Assembly (NCBI GenBank): GCA_026874595.1
Contig: CM049318.1
Span: 2,851,741 to 2,915,740 of the forward strand
Source: Sipunculus nudus
Lineage: Eukaryota; Annelida; Sipuncula; Golfingiida; Sipunculidae
Direction: 5' to 3'
DNA: 64,000 nucleotides
The position numbers and the translations under genes are program-made. Position 1 is the stretch's first letter; each line of letters begins with the position of its first letter. Below the pieces are notes generated by a model. That model did no database searches, was not told the origin of the DNA, and saw nothing but the letters and a program-made list of their open reading frames with translations. Of the stretch, positions 36,301-48,773 are shown piece by piece.

Positions 36301-38945
36301 CTCAACCAGTGTTGCATCATTATTAGGGTTCCCCAGGCAGGGCTTTAGTGACCAGAAGTAAGCAGGTAACATGCAAATAACTGTTCTGACAGCAGGGGTG
36401 CTCAACCAGTGTTGCATCATTACTAGGGTTCCCCGGGCAGGGCTTTAGTGACCAGAAGTAAGCAGGTAACATGCAAATAACTGTTCTGACAGCAGGGGTG
36501 CTCAACCAGTGTTGCATCACTACAAGGGTTCCCCAGGCAGGGCTTTAGTGACCAGAAGTAAGCAGGTAACATGCAAATAACTGTTCTGACAGCAGGGGTG
36601 CTCAACCAGTGTTGCATCACTACAAGGGTTCACAGGGGTGCTCAACCAGTGTTGCATCACTACAAGGGTTCCCCAGGCAGGGCTTTAGTGACCAGAAGTA
36701 AGCAGGTAACATGCAAATAACTGTTCTGACAGCAGGGGTGCTCAACCAGTGTTGCATTACTACTAGGGTTCCCCGGGCAGGGCTTTAGTGACCAGAAGTA
36801 AGCAGGTAACATGCAAATAACTGTTCTGACAGCAGGGGTGCTCAACCAGTGTTGCATCATTATTAGGGTTCCCCCGGCAGGGCTTTAGTGACCAGAAGTA
36901 AGCAGGTAACATGCAAATAACTGTTCTGACAGCAGGGGTGCTCAACCAGTGTTGCATCACTACTAGGGTTCCCCAGGCAGGGCTTTAGTGACCAGAAGTA
37001 AGCAGGTAACATGCAAATAACTGTTCCGACAGCAGGGGTGCTCAACCAGTGTTGCATCACTACTAGGGTTCCCCAGGCAGGGCTTTAGTGACCAGAAGTG
37101 AGCAGGTAACATGCAAATAACTGTTCTGACAGCAGGGGTGCTCAACCAGTGTTGCATCACTACTAGGGTTCCCCAGGCAGGGCTTTAGTGACCAGAAGTA
37201 AGCAGGTAACATGCAAATAACTGTTTCGACAGCAGGGGTGCTCAACCAGTGTTGCATCACTACTAGGGTTCCCCAGGCAGGGCTTTAGTGACCAGAAGTG
37301 AGCAGGTAACATGCAAATAACTGTTCTGACAGCAGGGGTGCTCAACCAGTGTTGCATCACTACTAGGGTTCCCCAGGCAGGGCTTTAGTGACCAGAAGTA
37401 AGCAGGTAACATGCAAATAACTGTTCTGACAGCAGGGGTGCTCAACCAGTGTTGCATCATTACTAGGGTTCCCCGGGCAGGACTTTAGTGACCAGAAGTA
37501 AGCAGGTAACATGCAAATAACTGTTCTGACAGCAGGGGTGCTCAACCAGTGTTGCATCACTACTAGGGTTCCCCGGGCAGGACTTAAGTGACCAGAAGTA
37601 AGCAGGTAACATGCAAATAACTGTTCTGACAGCAGGGGTGCTCAACCAGTGTTGCATCACTACTAGGGTTCCCCGGGCAGGACTTAAGTGACCAGAAGTA
37701 AGCAGGTAACATGCAAATAACTGTTCTGACAGCAGGGGTGCTCAACCAGTGTTGCATCATTATTAGGGTTCCCCGGGCAGGGCTTTAGTGACCAGAAGTA
37801 AGCAGGTAACATGCAAATAACTGTTCTGACAGCAGGGGTGCTCAACCAGTGTTGCATCACTACTAGGGTTCCCCAGGCAGGGCTTTAGTGACCAGAAGTA
37901 AGCAGGTAACATGCAAATAACTGTTCTGACAGCAGGGGTGCTCAACCAGTGTTGCATCACTACTAGGGTTCGCAGGGGTGCTCAACCAGTGTTGCATCAC
38001 TACTAGGGTTCCCCAGGCAGGGCTTTAGTGACCAGAAGTAAGCAGGTAACATGCAAATAACTGTTCTGACAGCAGGGGTGCTCAACCAGTGTTGCATCAA
38101 TACTAGGGTTCCCCAAGCAGGGCTTTAGTGACCAGAAGTAAGCAGGTAACATGCAAATAACTGTTCTGACAGCAGGGGTGCTCAACCAGTGTTGCATCAC
38201 TACTAGGGTTCCCCAGGCAGGGCTTTAGTGACCAGAAGTGAGCAGGTAACATGCAAATAACTGTTCTGACAGCAGGGGTGCTCAACCAGTGTTGCATCAC
38301 TACTAGGGTTCCCCAGGCAGGGCTTTAGTGACCAGAAGTAAGCAGGTAACATGCAAATAACTTTTCTGACAGCAGGGGTGCTCAACTGGTGTTGCATCAT
38401 TACTAGGGTTCCCCGGGCAGGACTTTAGTGACCAGAAGTAAGCAGGTAACATGCAAATAACTGTTCTGACAGCAGGGGTGCTCAACCAGTGTTGCATCAT
38501 TACTAGGGTTCCCCGGGCAGGACTTTAGTGACCAGAAGTAAGCAGGTAACATGCAAATAACTGTTCTGACAGCAGGGGTGCTCAACCAGTGTTGCATCAC
38601 TACTAGGGTTCCCCGGGCAGGACTTAAGTGACCAGAAGTAAGCAGGTAACATGCAAATAACTGTTCTGACAGCAGGGGTGCTCAACCAGTGTTGCATCAC
38701 TACAAGGGTTCCCCAGGCAAGGCTTTAGTGACCAGAAGTAAGCAGGTAACATGCAAATAACTGTTCTGACAGCAGGGGTGCTCAGCCAGTGTTGCATCAC
38801 TACAAGGGTTCCCCAGGCAGGGCTTTAGTGACCAGAAGTAAGCAGGTAACATGCAAATAACTGTTCTGACAGCAGGGGTGCTCAACCAGTGTTGCATCAC
38901 TACTAGGGTTCCCCGGGCAGGACATTAGTGACCAGAAGTTAGCAG
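27310..38945 (+). repeat. Satellite-like array, 100-bp unit, about 110 copies
   Basis: An unbroken head-to-tail array of 11.6 kb. The standard unit is 100 bp and contains GGCAGGGCTTTAGTGACCAG, ATGCAAATAACTGTTCTGAC and GGGGTGCTCAACCAGTGTTG. About eleven units are cut to 40 bp by the same 60-bp deletion (near 28774, 29114, 29455, 30193, 31731, 32670, 33010, 33850, 35290, 36630 and 37970). Shared private variants show larger duplications of about 1538 bp and about 2680-2780 bp. As 100 is not a multiple of three, the many 65-residue minus-strand frames are staggered repeats and do not encode protein. Confidence 0.95.
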
Positions 38946-39201
38946 CCTGGGGCTTGAAATTCAAATAAAGAGAACAGAACCTCTGTAAAAAACTTCAATA
39001 GCTAGCCAAATTTTTGAGCTTTTATTTTCAAATTTCAGAATTTAACATATTAAATCCTTATGAGTACCAGCTGGGAAAATAAAGTAAAATGTATTAATGT
39101 GCCAATGTCAAATTTAGGAAAAATTTTAGGTACTGATTTTATATTTATGCTTATAACTAAAACAATTTACAAAATTCAGATCTAATTTTGGGTATACGAT
39201 T

Positions 39202-40594
39202 CAGGGTTGGTTTTCTTTCGGAAGAAATGTATTTCTTCTGAGACATTGGAAGAAATTTGAGGAAATGAGGTTTTCTCCACTTTCTTCTGGAAGTTATGGA
39301 TGAAAGTGGAATTTAGTGGACAGTAAGAGTGATACACAGAAATCAAAACAGATATTTGAACTATTGTTATTTCTTTTGAATAAAATAAACAATATGACTT
39401 TTATTCAGTGTACAGGAACAAAGCTCTGATTAAAATAAATATGATTCTGTTAGTTTTATTCAAATAGTATTGCCAAAATTGCAGCTGATGGATGTGTATT
39501 TCAACTTTTTAAATATGTAGTGTTGCATAGTATGTGTTGACATGTTAATAAACAAAAGATTCATGTTTAAATGTCTACCTGTATTCACATGAAGGTTAGA
39601 GGAAGTTTACTGTATCTAGTTCTAACCTAATTTGTTTCACTCAGCAATGTTACTTTTTTATGACAAAGAATTACTGATTGATATACAACATTTTCCCATC
39701 TGTATCTTAAGAGTCAAGTGCATAGCTGCCAAGGTGCAGGCATTGCTATTTACCAACTCACTAATGTAGAATATAAATAGTATAATATAACAAAAATATA
39801 TATAACAATATATAAAGAATGGTAGAATATAACAAAAATTGATAGCTTGCTTATTTGCCACCTACTTCTACTCTTACAAAGTGTTCCCAAACATCATCTT
39901 TTGGGCATCTTCCTCAAAACATTTTATATCTGTTATTGTATGTGTTGTCTGAATAATAGGTACACAGTATAGGCCTACTGCATGGAACATATGCTCCCTT
40001 ATTTTATATATTTGTACCAAAGAAACCATGTTCTGTATGCATGCTGGAGAATAGGTTTCTTTCTTGAGAAACCCCATCTCTGTACTTATGTATCATCTAG
40101 GTAATAATCTGTTAAAACAAGGAGCTGTTTGACCGTTTGATAAGTATAGTGGATGAAATCATGTTAATTATGACATGGCTTCCCCATACCCTGCCTCTCT
40201 GTGCAGTCAGGAGTAAATAGACTGAAGCTACAATTTTGTAGGTAATCACCTTGTTATCATTGCATGGTTCACTGGACAGAAACTTGTGTCCATTGATTAT
40301 GAATTATGTCACCTTAACTGACTAACTCAAAACTACAGGAGGCATATTATCCAACTAAATTAAACAAAGAGTGATACATTCTAAGATAACACTATACATT
40401 AATATAAACCTTTATATTTGCAAATAAGATGGAACAGATAATGTTTATGGCAGAAATAAAGCTGAATGTTTATTAGTTTCATATATTCTCACATGAAATT
40501 TGAAAGTTTCTTCCGAGAAATGAAGGAAACTATTTCTTCCGAGCCGGAAGTTTCCATGGAAGGAACCGCCTCTCGGAAGAAATTGCCAACCCTG
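39202..40594. mobile_element. Non-autonomous hAT-like DNA transposon
   Basis: Ends CAGGGTTGG ... CCAACCCTG are inverted. An 8-bp target duplication flanks them, ATACGATT (39194-39201) and ATATGATT (40595-40602), with one difference. Joining the flanks restores the sequence of the surrounding family 1 element. Subterminal repeats of the CGGAAGAAA type occur at both ends (39219-39300 and 40500-40580). There is no transposase frame in the 1393 bp. The hAT assignment rests on the end sequence and the 8-bp duplication. Confidence 0.75.
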
Positions 40595-41261
40595 ATATGA
40601 TTGAATCTTGATTCAATAAAATTATATCCCTAAAACAAAAGGCTCGAACTTCAACAATTATCTTGTTAAGTAAATAAATATCTGTTCTGATTTTTTACAA
40701 ACTGAATGATGTTTGGGCCCATAACTTTTGGGGACATCCAGCACTATCCCAAATTTTGGATACTTGCGTCTAACAGTTTCAAAATGTGCCAGTCTTATGG
40801 ATGGATGGACTGTCAGATGACAAACAATGGACCATAACTATAGCTTAGATGACTTATAGTCAGCTGAGCTAAAAATGATCTCAATACCAGCTAATTAACA
40901 AAATTTTCCTGAAACTCAGTTGGCTGAACCAGTGTGACGTCAAGCACACAGATTTGTCTGAAGAGGATGCTGATTGTCTGACCTGCATATCTGACTAAAC
41001 CACAGCAGTCTGGACAGCCCTCCAATCTGTCCTGTATGGTACTGAAAGGTGAACCAATGAAATGTCAAAAAGGCCATTTTTGTCATGAAGAGAGAGACTG
41101 GTCAGGAACTGAGGTCTACCTTGATGTTGAATTAGAAGAACAATTTTTGTGTAAAGAAAAAGGGGCTCTTCCCGTAACTGATCTGAGCTCATTGAGGTTG
41201 TCTTATTAGTCTCTGGAACATAATTTGCTTAAAAATCCAAGCAGTATGTATATTCCAGTAG

Positions 41262-41600
41262 GTACATGTAGAGCTGTGGTCATGAGGTAGAGCACAGGGT
41301 TCAAAACTGGGAGGTCATAAGTGGTGAGCACACCGCAGGCTTAACTGGGAGGCTGTGCCCTACAGCCATGTATCACTCACAAAAGATTACATCTTTTGGG
41401 ATTCCTGTTATTACCCAGCAGTGGGGAAGATAACACACCCAGGACCTGCAGATGCAGTAGTCACTGGGCCTGGGTGACACCAGAATATTAAATAACAGGA
41501 AAGGAAGCGAGTGCTAGTGACATGTCCCATACCTAAATGGAACTCTGCAGATGTATACATACTGTATACTGCACTGTATATTGTAATGTATATGTGGAAC
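41262..41600 (+). repeat. Possible tRNA-derived SINE fragment
   Basis: GTGGTCATGAGGTAGAGCA resembles a tRNA D-arm/A-box. About 40 bp on, GGTCATAAGT sits where a B-box would be, but it is degenerate. The rest has no internal signature I know. Offered as a decayed SINE only. Confidence 0.3.
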
Positions 41601-42439
41601 TGTAGGCCTAAAGCTAAGACTCCTCAGGTACAGAATATGGGATATGGACACAATTACTTATGACTAAATGAATAAGGTGAGATTCCTTATGTACAGATCT
41701 GGAATGCGGAATGTACACACGGAAAAATGAATCACTGCATTGTAGCAATCTGTGCAAAATTGCACTTATGTGTGATTATATAGAGATTATTAGTATTACT
41801 TTTACTATTATAAGTGTTAACATGTACATAAATATATAAGATACAATCAAATATTTTTACTTCATAGCAATAGCAGAAACACAAAGAGGCTGCATGGTAT
41901 TCTCCAAAGATAATTGAGCCTGAAGTGTCAAAACACAGTTAAACATGAATGGAGTATGCCTGCAAAACTGTATTTCAGTTAGGATATACTAGTATTTGTT
42001 TGCCACAGGCTTTAATCACACTGAAGTCCTAGACACCAATAATAAGTTATTAATGTTTTGCAAAAAAAAATCCAGGTTTTTTAGGCCTATAACATGGGTA
42101 AAACAGTCTGTTTAAAAACCTAAAATACAAAATTAATTTATGATGAAGAGGTATCTTAATTAAACCCTAATCACTTCAATCTAAAATAGGTTTGACAGCT
42201 TGGTTAAAATTAACGCTAATTAAACTTCAGTAGACATACCTTCCGGTCGGAAAATATAACTTGCAAAATCATAATTGTGAATCTAATGATTAAAAGATTA
42301 ATTGGAGCCACTATAGAACGCGGGCTTCACTTCTATTGAGGAAAATATAAATAAAACTGTCTCCTCTCATTCCCTATTTTAACTCCTACTTTTCCCTATA
42401 GATGTCCCTACACTCAACTCTTCTAACATAATCAACTAC

Positions 42440-42535
42440 AAAGCATCAGAAGTCGCCTGAATCGGGAATCAAACCTACGTTCTCTAGACTAGGAGCCCTA
42501 CACGCTACTAAGTGAGCCGTGAAGAAGAGATACCA
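42440..42535 (-). repeat. tRNA-like SINE head, minus strand
   Basis: On the minus strand GGCTCACTTAGTAGCGTG (A-box-like) is followed about 35 bases later by GTAGGTTTGATTCCCG (B-box-like). The anticodon and T stems pair poorly, so it is not called a tRNA gene; a tRNA-derived SINE remnant is the better reading. Confidence 0.35.
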
Positions 42536-44284
42536 GTAGGAGCGAGTTTTGTTCATTTATATCTGCAATTGAAGCGCCATCTATGGCGAAAATGGGAAAC
42601 CATTTACTATTTGAACAGGAAAATTAAGCTTTAGGTGGGGGCTCCGCCCCAACACCCCCATTCAGACGGATAACCCAGGTTCCCCGGACCCTTCCTCCTC
42701 TAATATAATAAACTCCAGTTATGAGCTAAATTAAATACGGGAATTCTCAGGAAAATAATATGTATCGGCCTTTTTCAGGAAACAATTTTTTTATGCGACA
42801 CCCGTTGTGCATAAGGTAGCGGTGGTAGGCTGAAGCCCGGTTTCTATAGTTCTGCCGATTAATTGAATCAACGCCAATAGGAATTGAAAGGTTTAGTGTG
42901 ATTAAAGGAAAATGAGAAATTTAATATTTATATTTATAAGGGAAATTTGATTTCTTTTTAAACGTTAAAAACTGAAGAGTGGATTCTGAATCTTTCGATA
43001 ATTTTATTAATAATATCGCTGATCTTCTTTTGGAGTATAATCTGTACTATGTCAGTCAAGATTTATTATCGGAATAAAGTGCTTTGTTATCATCATACAG
43101 TTATCTCATGGACTTCATCTGACAACAAATCAAAACAAACTATGCACCCAGCTTGCACCTTGCTAAACTATCGCATCGATAATACCTTGACAAATGTTAT
43201 CGTTACACAGTCGAGAAAATCTAATTACATGTTCACCTACCTGTGTCAACACTGTATTATCTCTATGTAACCACCATTAGAACGGTTCATTTGCGTGTAA
43301 GTACCGAGTCAGTCGTGTGTTGATGTGGTTGTAGGTCATGGGTCAACAGTCGACCTTCACCTTTCTCGGAGGCGTAAACTGGGTCAATCGTTCAAGCCAA
43401 AACACTGAGCTCGGTCTTGCTCAAACGGGATTATTATAAACAAACTGCAAGTCAAGCAGATGTCATGCCTGGGGACGTGGGATGGGCATTATAATTATCA
43501 TGACAACCATGCTGTGGCGAGGCCTCTGTGTGTTTTTATACTTAATTTACACACAATTTAAAACTATTTAAAATTACTATGTCAACTTGAAACGTATGAA
43601 TATTTAGAAAAATTACCAAAAAAAAAAAAACGAAATTAAAAAAAAAATTTCATTGTTGAGATACAACCTGTTTCACAATCTTGAATATTCTAGGATATAA
43701 TTCAATAAAAAAATATATTTGACATTTGTATATTATTATTTAATTAAGATACGGTAAACATATTTTCCAGCAATGACTGTCATAATTGCATTTTCCAAAT
43801 TAAAAATTTATACTAGCTGGGCAGTTGTTCCGATGGAATTTCAAGCTATTTCTCGATTCCAAACAGTGTCTAATGGTTTCCAATTAAAATACTGAAGAAA
43901 ATAAAATTTTTATCACTGGCGGCCTTAATTATGCCTATGGCGCCCTAATATGCATATTATAAGAATGGTTAAGGTCGTCGTGAAAACAACAAATCTTAAA
44001 AGTATCAGTTGACCACTACCTTCACAAATCCATAAAAAAATCTTGTATTTTTGGCAATTCAAAGATATATGTCGATACAAAATTCTTTGATTTTCTGATT
44101 TTAAAGGACAGAAGTGGACCTTCATGTGATCAGTACGAGTTCTATACAAAAGACAACCTCACCGTCCAGTTATGGTTTTTTAAAAGTCTGACCCGGGAGA
44201 CATCCTTGAATTATATCCATGGTAGGTGATGATACAAAAGCCAGGCTTGGTCACCAACGAAGAATAGTCTTTACCAGGCCGAAT

Positions 44285-45553
44285 AATTTTTTTTTTATTT
44301 AAATAATATTTATTTAAACAAAAAACATACACAAAACAGCATAGAAATAGAAAGTGCCATTAATATACAAACACTCCAATAGATACTTTGTTCACAATGT
44401 GCAAATCTATACCCCTGTAATTTAAAATTTTCTAGATTTTTACTAAAAATCAAACAAAACAAAAAAAAAAATTGTTTCTCAAAAAGAGTAACTTTTGCCA
44501 TTTGTCATTGTGCAAGTAGGTCTTTTTGTTCTTCAGAGCAATATAATATTCAATGTCCATAATATATTTAACATATTCAATAGCACCTTTACATGAAGGT
44601 TTATTTTACTTACTACGACAAGTATAAATGTAATATTTAACATATAAAACAATACTTCCAGTTATTTCCGGATAGTCATCAAATATTATTCAAGCACAGT
44701 CAAATTGTACATGTTGTTCAATAACCTTTTGTGATTTTAACCAATCGTGCAATTCTAACCACAGTAACTTTATAAAATTACAGGACCAGAAAAAATGTGT
44801 ATAGGATTCTACTTCTTCTTTACAAAAAGTACATTTTTCACAATCAGTGAATTTGAATTTATAAAGATGACTGTTTAAATATATATTCCGTGAGAGAAGT
44901 TTATACTGGAACATTCTCAATTGAACTGAATTGGTGACTTTTTTAATTTTGGCATATGATTGGAGAGCCTGATCTCTAAAGGGTACTTTAAGATCTACAA
45001 ACCATTTGTGTAGGGGGTTAGTCAGTTCCTCATATTTATATTCAATCATTTGATCATAGACTTGTTTTGTTGTACTCCTCAAATTTAATAAAGCATCAAC
45101 CTTATGAGTTGTTTTTCCATTTTTCATCATCTTTTTCAAGATATGAGGAATTGTATCTGACAAATCTCTGTAAAATAGATAGTTAATTTACACATTTGTT
45201 TTCTGTTGGAGTTCTATTAAAGTATTGAATCTTTAGGCCTCCCCTTCCTAAACAATTATATCTTTCATATATTTTATATATGAAGAATATAATTTTTTAT
45301 TGAATAAAACTTTGTTATAATTTTTAATATGGAAGTTATACCATAATATCTGTCAAAGTACTTCTTCAATATTTTTTATTCATTAAAATTATATTTGCAC
45401 TAAATCTGAATTACTTCCTTCCAAAAGGGATCCTTTAGACATAAAATCTCATGCAGGTCTTCTACTCTTAAATTACATTTAAACATAAATTCTCCTTCAG
45501 GTAACTTATCAAGAATATGATTTTTCCAAGAGGAAACCCCTTTTATTGTTTAA
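44285..45553 (-). mobile_element. 3' part of an L1/Tx1-type LINE (5'-truncated, poly-A tail)
   Basis: Minus-strand protein remnants are collinear from about 45540 down: SSWKNHILDKLPEGEF, then after frame breaks DRYYGITSILK and IKYMKDII, then the open frame 45163-44690. That frame carries LRMFQYKLLSRNIYLNSHLY and the zinc-knuckle-like CEKCTFCKEEVESYTHFFWSC (Cys-x2-Cys ... His-x4-Cys), as in the zf-RVT C-terminus of L1/Tx1-like LINEs. It continues past a stop as IMDIEYYIALKNKKTYLHND. An A-rich tail (T-run at 44287-44297 on the plus strand) marks the 3' end. No RT core is present. Confidence 0.75.
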
Positions 45554-48500
45554 AATTATCTAGGTGTCTTTTTTATGAGTGGGTGGGTTCCGGGGGGAGG
45601 GGGAGCTTTCATTTTGTTTTCAAATCCCGGGCCCCTTTTATATGCATGATATATATATCTTGTCGATTATCAACTTATCAGGAACCCATATAGCGTCCTA
45701 TTATTGTGACAGACCAGGTATGGATGCGTTTGAGATGCAAAATATTAAATATTCAAATTCTTACGAGCAAATATAGGTCTGGTCTTATTTATTATCAAAT
45801 GTTTTTATCATACATGACGAATCTCCCCAGAAAGTTAACAGGAAACTATGGTAGTCATATCTGATTGATTGAACATGATGTGAGCTGATATATGTAAACC
45901 GTAAGCTATTGTATATCAAAAAGAAAAAAAAAGGTTTTCCCATAATCACAACAGTCATCGATACGAATTCCACTGCTGATTTAACACCTGTCAAAGTATA
46001 TGTAGCTACCTGACGCATCTGCGCTCGCCTTGGCTGCGGCGGCACTGTTTTAGCTATTTTAACCCCTTAGTATGTTCTGAGAATATTTTTTTATTCTTCC
46101 AAGTTTCAATTGGGTTTGTCGTTATTGTGATAGTTTTTGTTGTTGATGGTACATATAGCATGAGAGGCACATACTGTATTCTGGTTAACCTCTTGTAGGT
46201 CGCTTGCCATGAGGTTATAGGTATGCCTGCTGAGACCTGCACATGATTTTTTTTTCAGTTTAGCATGGTGGAAAAAAGTATATATATGAGAATATATACG
46301 TATCATGAAATTGAGAAACTATCCATCCATCTGGTAAAGTCCATTCTTTAGTATACCGCTTCAATAAGTAGATAGCCTTGGATTTAAACCGAACAGAAAG
46401 TTTATTACATCCGTAAAATTGTATGGCTATTGTAATAAAGGAAAAGGAGGGGGCCGGAAACCTTTTGTATCGCCTCGAAAAAATTCCTCAGAGGCCCTGC
46501 TTAAAGTCTCATTAAGAACGTCAACATGTTATCTACAGAAAATGGAATAAAATATATCCCTTCTACTCAATTTCCTTCTACTCAATTTCCTTTTGCCGTG
46601 GGTGTTGGGGTGGCTGTTTATGGGTTATAGCGACTGTCGACTGTCTCGGCCGAAAGGGGGGGGGGGGTATTTTCTGCGGCCCTGAGCCCCCTCTGCTAAA
46701 CCCTGTGCACGCCCTTGATATACTCTACAATTTATTCATCAAAGCGCCTGTAGCTGCACAAACACACGCATGTTCACCTAGACAGCAAATGGAAGGTCGA
46801 CATTAAACTAATTTATGCCGATGTCGAGATGCAAAGGCACCGAAGTGTGCCTTATATAAACTTTAACGACTATCTAGCCTAATAACACCGGCGTGTTCCT
46901 TATAAACACTAGACGTGTCTATCCTAAAACCACCGTGTTTATTCCAGAGTCTATATATATATAGCTTCCCTTAAAAACACCGGCGTCTTTCCTACAAACC
47001 CTAGGCGCATCTCAGTCTATAAACACTAGACACGATTTCCAGCTGTTACACTCAGGTGTTTTTCAGTAAAACGTTTTCAACCTTTCAGTTTTTTTTACAG
47101 TATACAGATATTTAGCTGTTTTGTTTTTGCCTTTGTGGAGAGCGCGATGTACTGTGTAATATTTTAGTTTTATGTTTCATCAGTCATATTTCTACCCTTT
47201 ACTTATAAAGATAGCATTCATTGTTAGCAGTAACCAAATACTATGTCAACGGTCTAATGTTTCAAAATGTTTCGTGACTTTGGGCCTGTAGTGAAAATGG
47301 GTTGCTGAGAGATGTCGCCACATCGGATTCATCGATTCAACTGGTTTACTGGAAATGATGATAGTTGTATTGGTGGCAACAGGCAATATAACATACTCTG
47401 TTAATAATATACTCAGTAACGAAATCCATAAAAAATACGATAAGGAATACAAACTGCAAGCCACTTACCTTTGGTCCAATTATATTTATATCCATTTCCA
47501 AAACGGCAGATGATTGTGTAAAAAATATGTGATTTAGAATTTGGATAGGCAATGTAAAGGTTAGTTTCGTAGGTTCAGTAACACACAAATAAAGTAAGGA
47601 CTGTATTAGCTGATGCGTTTGTATTAAATGCACATTGTCATTATATATACGTAATTTATTGTATGGATCTCGCTTTTTTGACATCAACCCAATGGGACCT
47701 TTTATCTTATGGTATTACCATGGAACCTTGTTTGTAGCCCAATGCTCTCCGTCAACCTGATTAAAGTATATTGACTAAAGATAAACTCAAATAAGATGTA
47801 ATGTGACATAAAGATGTTTAATAGCTTTTCATACACAGGAAATCTGAATGTGATCTTGAATTGTTTGAGTATACGTGTTTCTACATCATCGGGATATGAA
47901 GTGGAACATTAACTTTCTTCTTCGGTACACTGCATAATGTTTGTTAGAACGCCGGTAAAATCATGGTATCCCAAGGTAAAATTATAAAGTATAGTATATA
48001 ATGTTATATTTCTATAAACTCGGGCCAACTGTTGATGTGCCATGGACAGTTATGCTATTTAAAACCTCTAGTTAAGTAGCTGCTCATAAAACACTGGTGC
48101 TGTCCGTCCAAATGTTAATTAAAAACATTAATGTTACAACGTTGGAGTATTCATATACATGTTTCTGTGGGGGAAACATAACCCACGATATACACACCGT
48201 CATCCCATTCCCTTATCTAATGTTCTGAGACAGAAGCTTATTGTTGGTTACTCTTTCAGATACCCAGTACATGCATAAACAGAAAGAGTTCACTCCTGCG
48301 AATAATAGGAAAGTGGGTCTTAAAAACGTTTCTCCAAAAAACATCTCCACCCCAGGCTATCCTTCATAATCGTCACAATAAATGTTGCTCAGAAGAGATT
48401 CCAGAGCACCTGGCACGTGTTAAATTATTGACCTCCTGACATTACCAAGCGAAGGATTAGGTACTTACCGAAGATGCCGCTACTAATCGAAATATCTACA

Positions 48501-48773
48501 TTCATTTGTTATTGTATCACCTGCTGTTTTGTTAATTGGTTTATCGACATTTAGTCATAGCAAACTGACATTTGGTTACTATGTCCTACTGTTAAGTTAC
48601 AGGTTGCGGTCCAGTACAAGTTTACTATCCACCAGTTATAATAGTTGAAGCCTGCTCAGCAGCTTCTTTATATTGTTTTAGTAAAATGAAATAAAGTGCC
48701 GTATCGAAATGTATATTAAACTCAGTTTCTGCTTTACCATTTTTTAATTTATTATTGGTAAGAATCTGCTTTT
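45554..48773. other. Anonymous DNA; one possible exon only
   Basis: No firm gene. The stretch 46870-47045 contains two loose copies of a phrase like ACACCGGCGT ... ATAAACACTAGAC, and 46656-46667 is a G12 run. A possible minus-strand exon is listed separately. Confidence 0.45.
47472..47684 (-). CDS. Possible minus-strand coding exon with a consensus splice donor
   Basis: An ATG near 47684 (minus) opens SKKRDPYNKLRIYNDNV, runs 71 codons to EMDINIIGPK, and is followed at once by GTAAGT, a perfect 5' splice-site consensus (CAAAG|GTAAGT, about 47466-47476). Beyond the donor the frame stays open for a further 40 codons. I recognise no domain and see no second exon. It may be a first exon, or chance. 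Confidence 0.2.

Larger units (their letters stand above)
27122..40871 (+). mobile_element. Remnant of a family 1 HINE-like element hosting the satellite and a hAT-like insertion
   Basis: The left part (27122-27309) matches copy D from about 12366 (ATGCTACAT ... CATCTTCTGGAT, then a poly-G run). The right part (38946-39201 and 40603-40871) matches the late modules of the family and ends in the terminal hairpin CAGCTGAGCTA at 40871. Between them lie the 100-bp satellite and the hAT-like element. The 5' end is missing where copy G abuts it. Confidence 0.55.
40872..44284. other. Mostly anonymous DNA with SINE-like fragments
   Basis: Apart from the two tRNA-like fragments listed separately, I recognise no gene. 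A hairpin-prone GGGGGCTCCGCCCC lies at about 42638-42651. The 73-codon ATG frame at 43049-43270 has no recognisable domain and is not supported. Confidence 0.5.

Noticed and set aside
27235-38900. About 90 overlapping minus-strand frames of 60-99 residues
   Set aside because: They are the 100-bp satellite read in successive frames; they overlap each other and restart every 100 bp.
27310-38945. CRISPR-like array
   Set aside because: Units are contiguous without unique spacers, and the context is eukaryotic.
42440-42535. Functional tRNA gene on the minus strand
   Set aside because: A- and B-box-like words are present, but the anticodon and T stems do not pair well.
43049-43270. 73-codon ATG frame as a small gene
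   Set aside because: No domain, signal peptide, splice context or repeat of codon pattern to support it.
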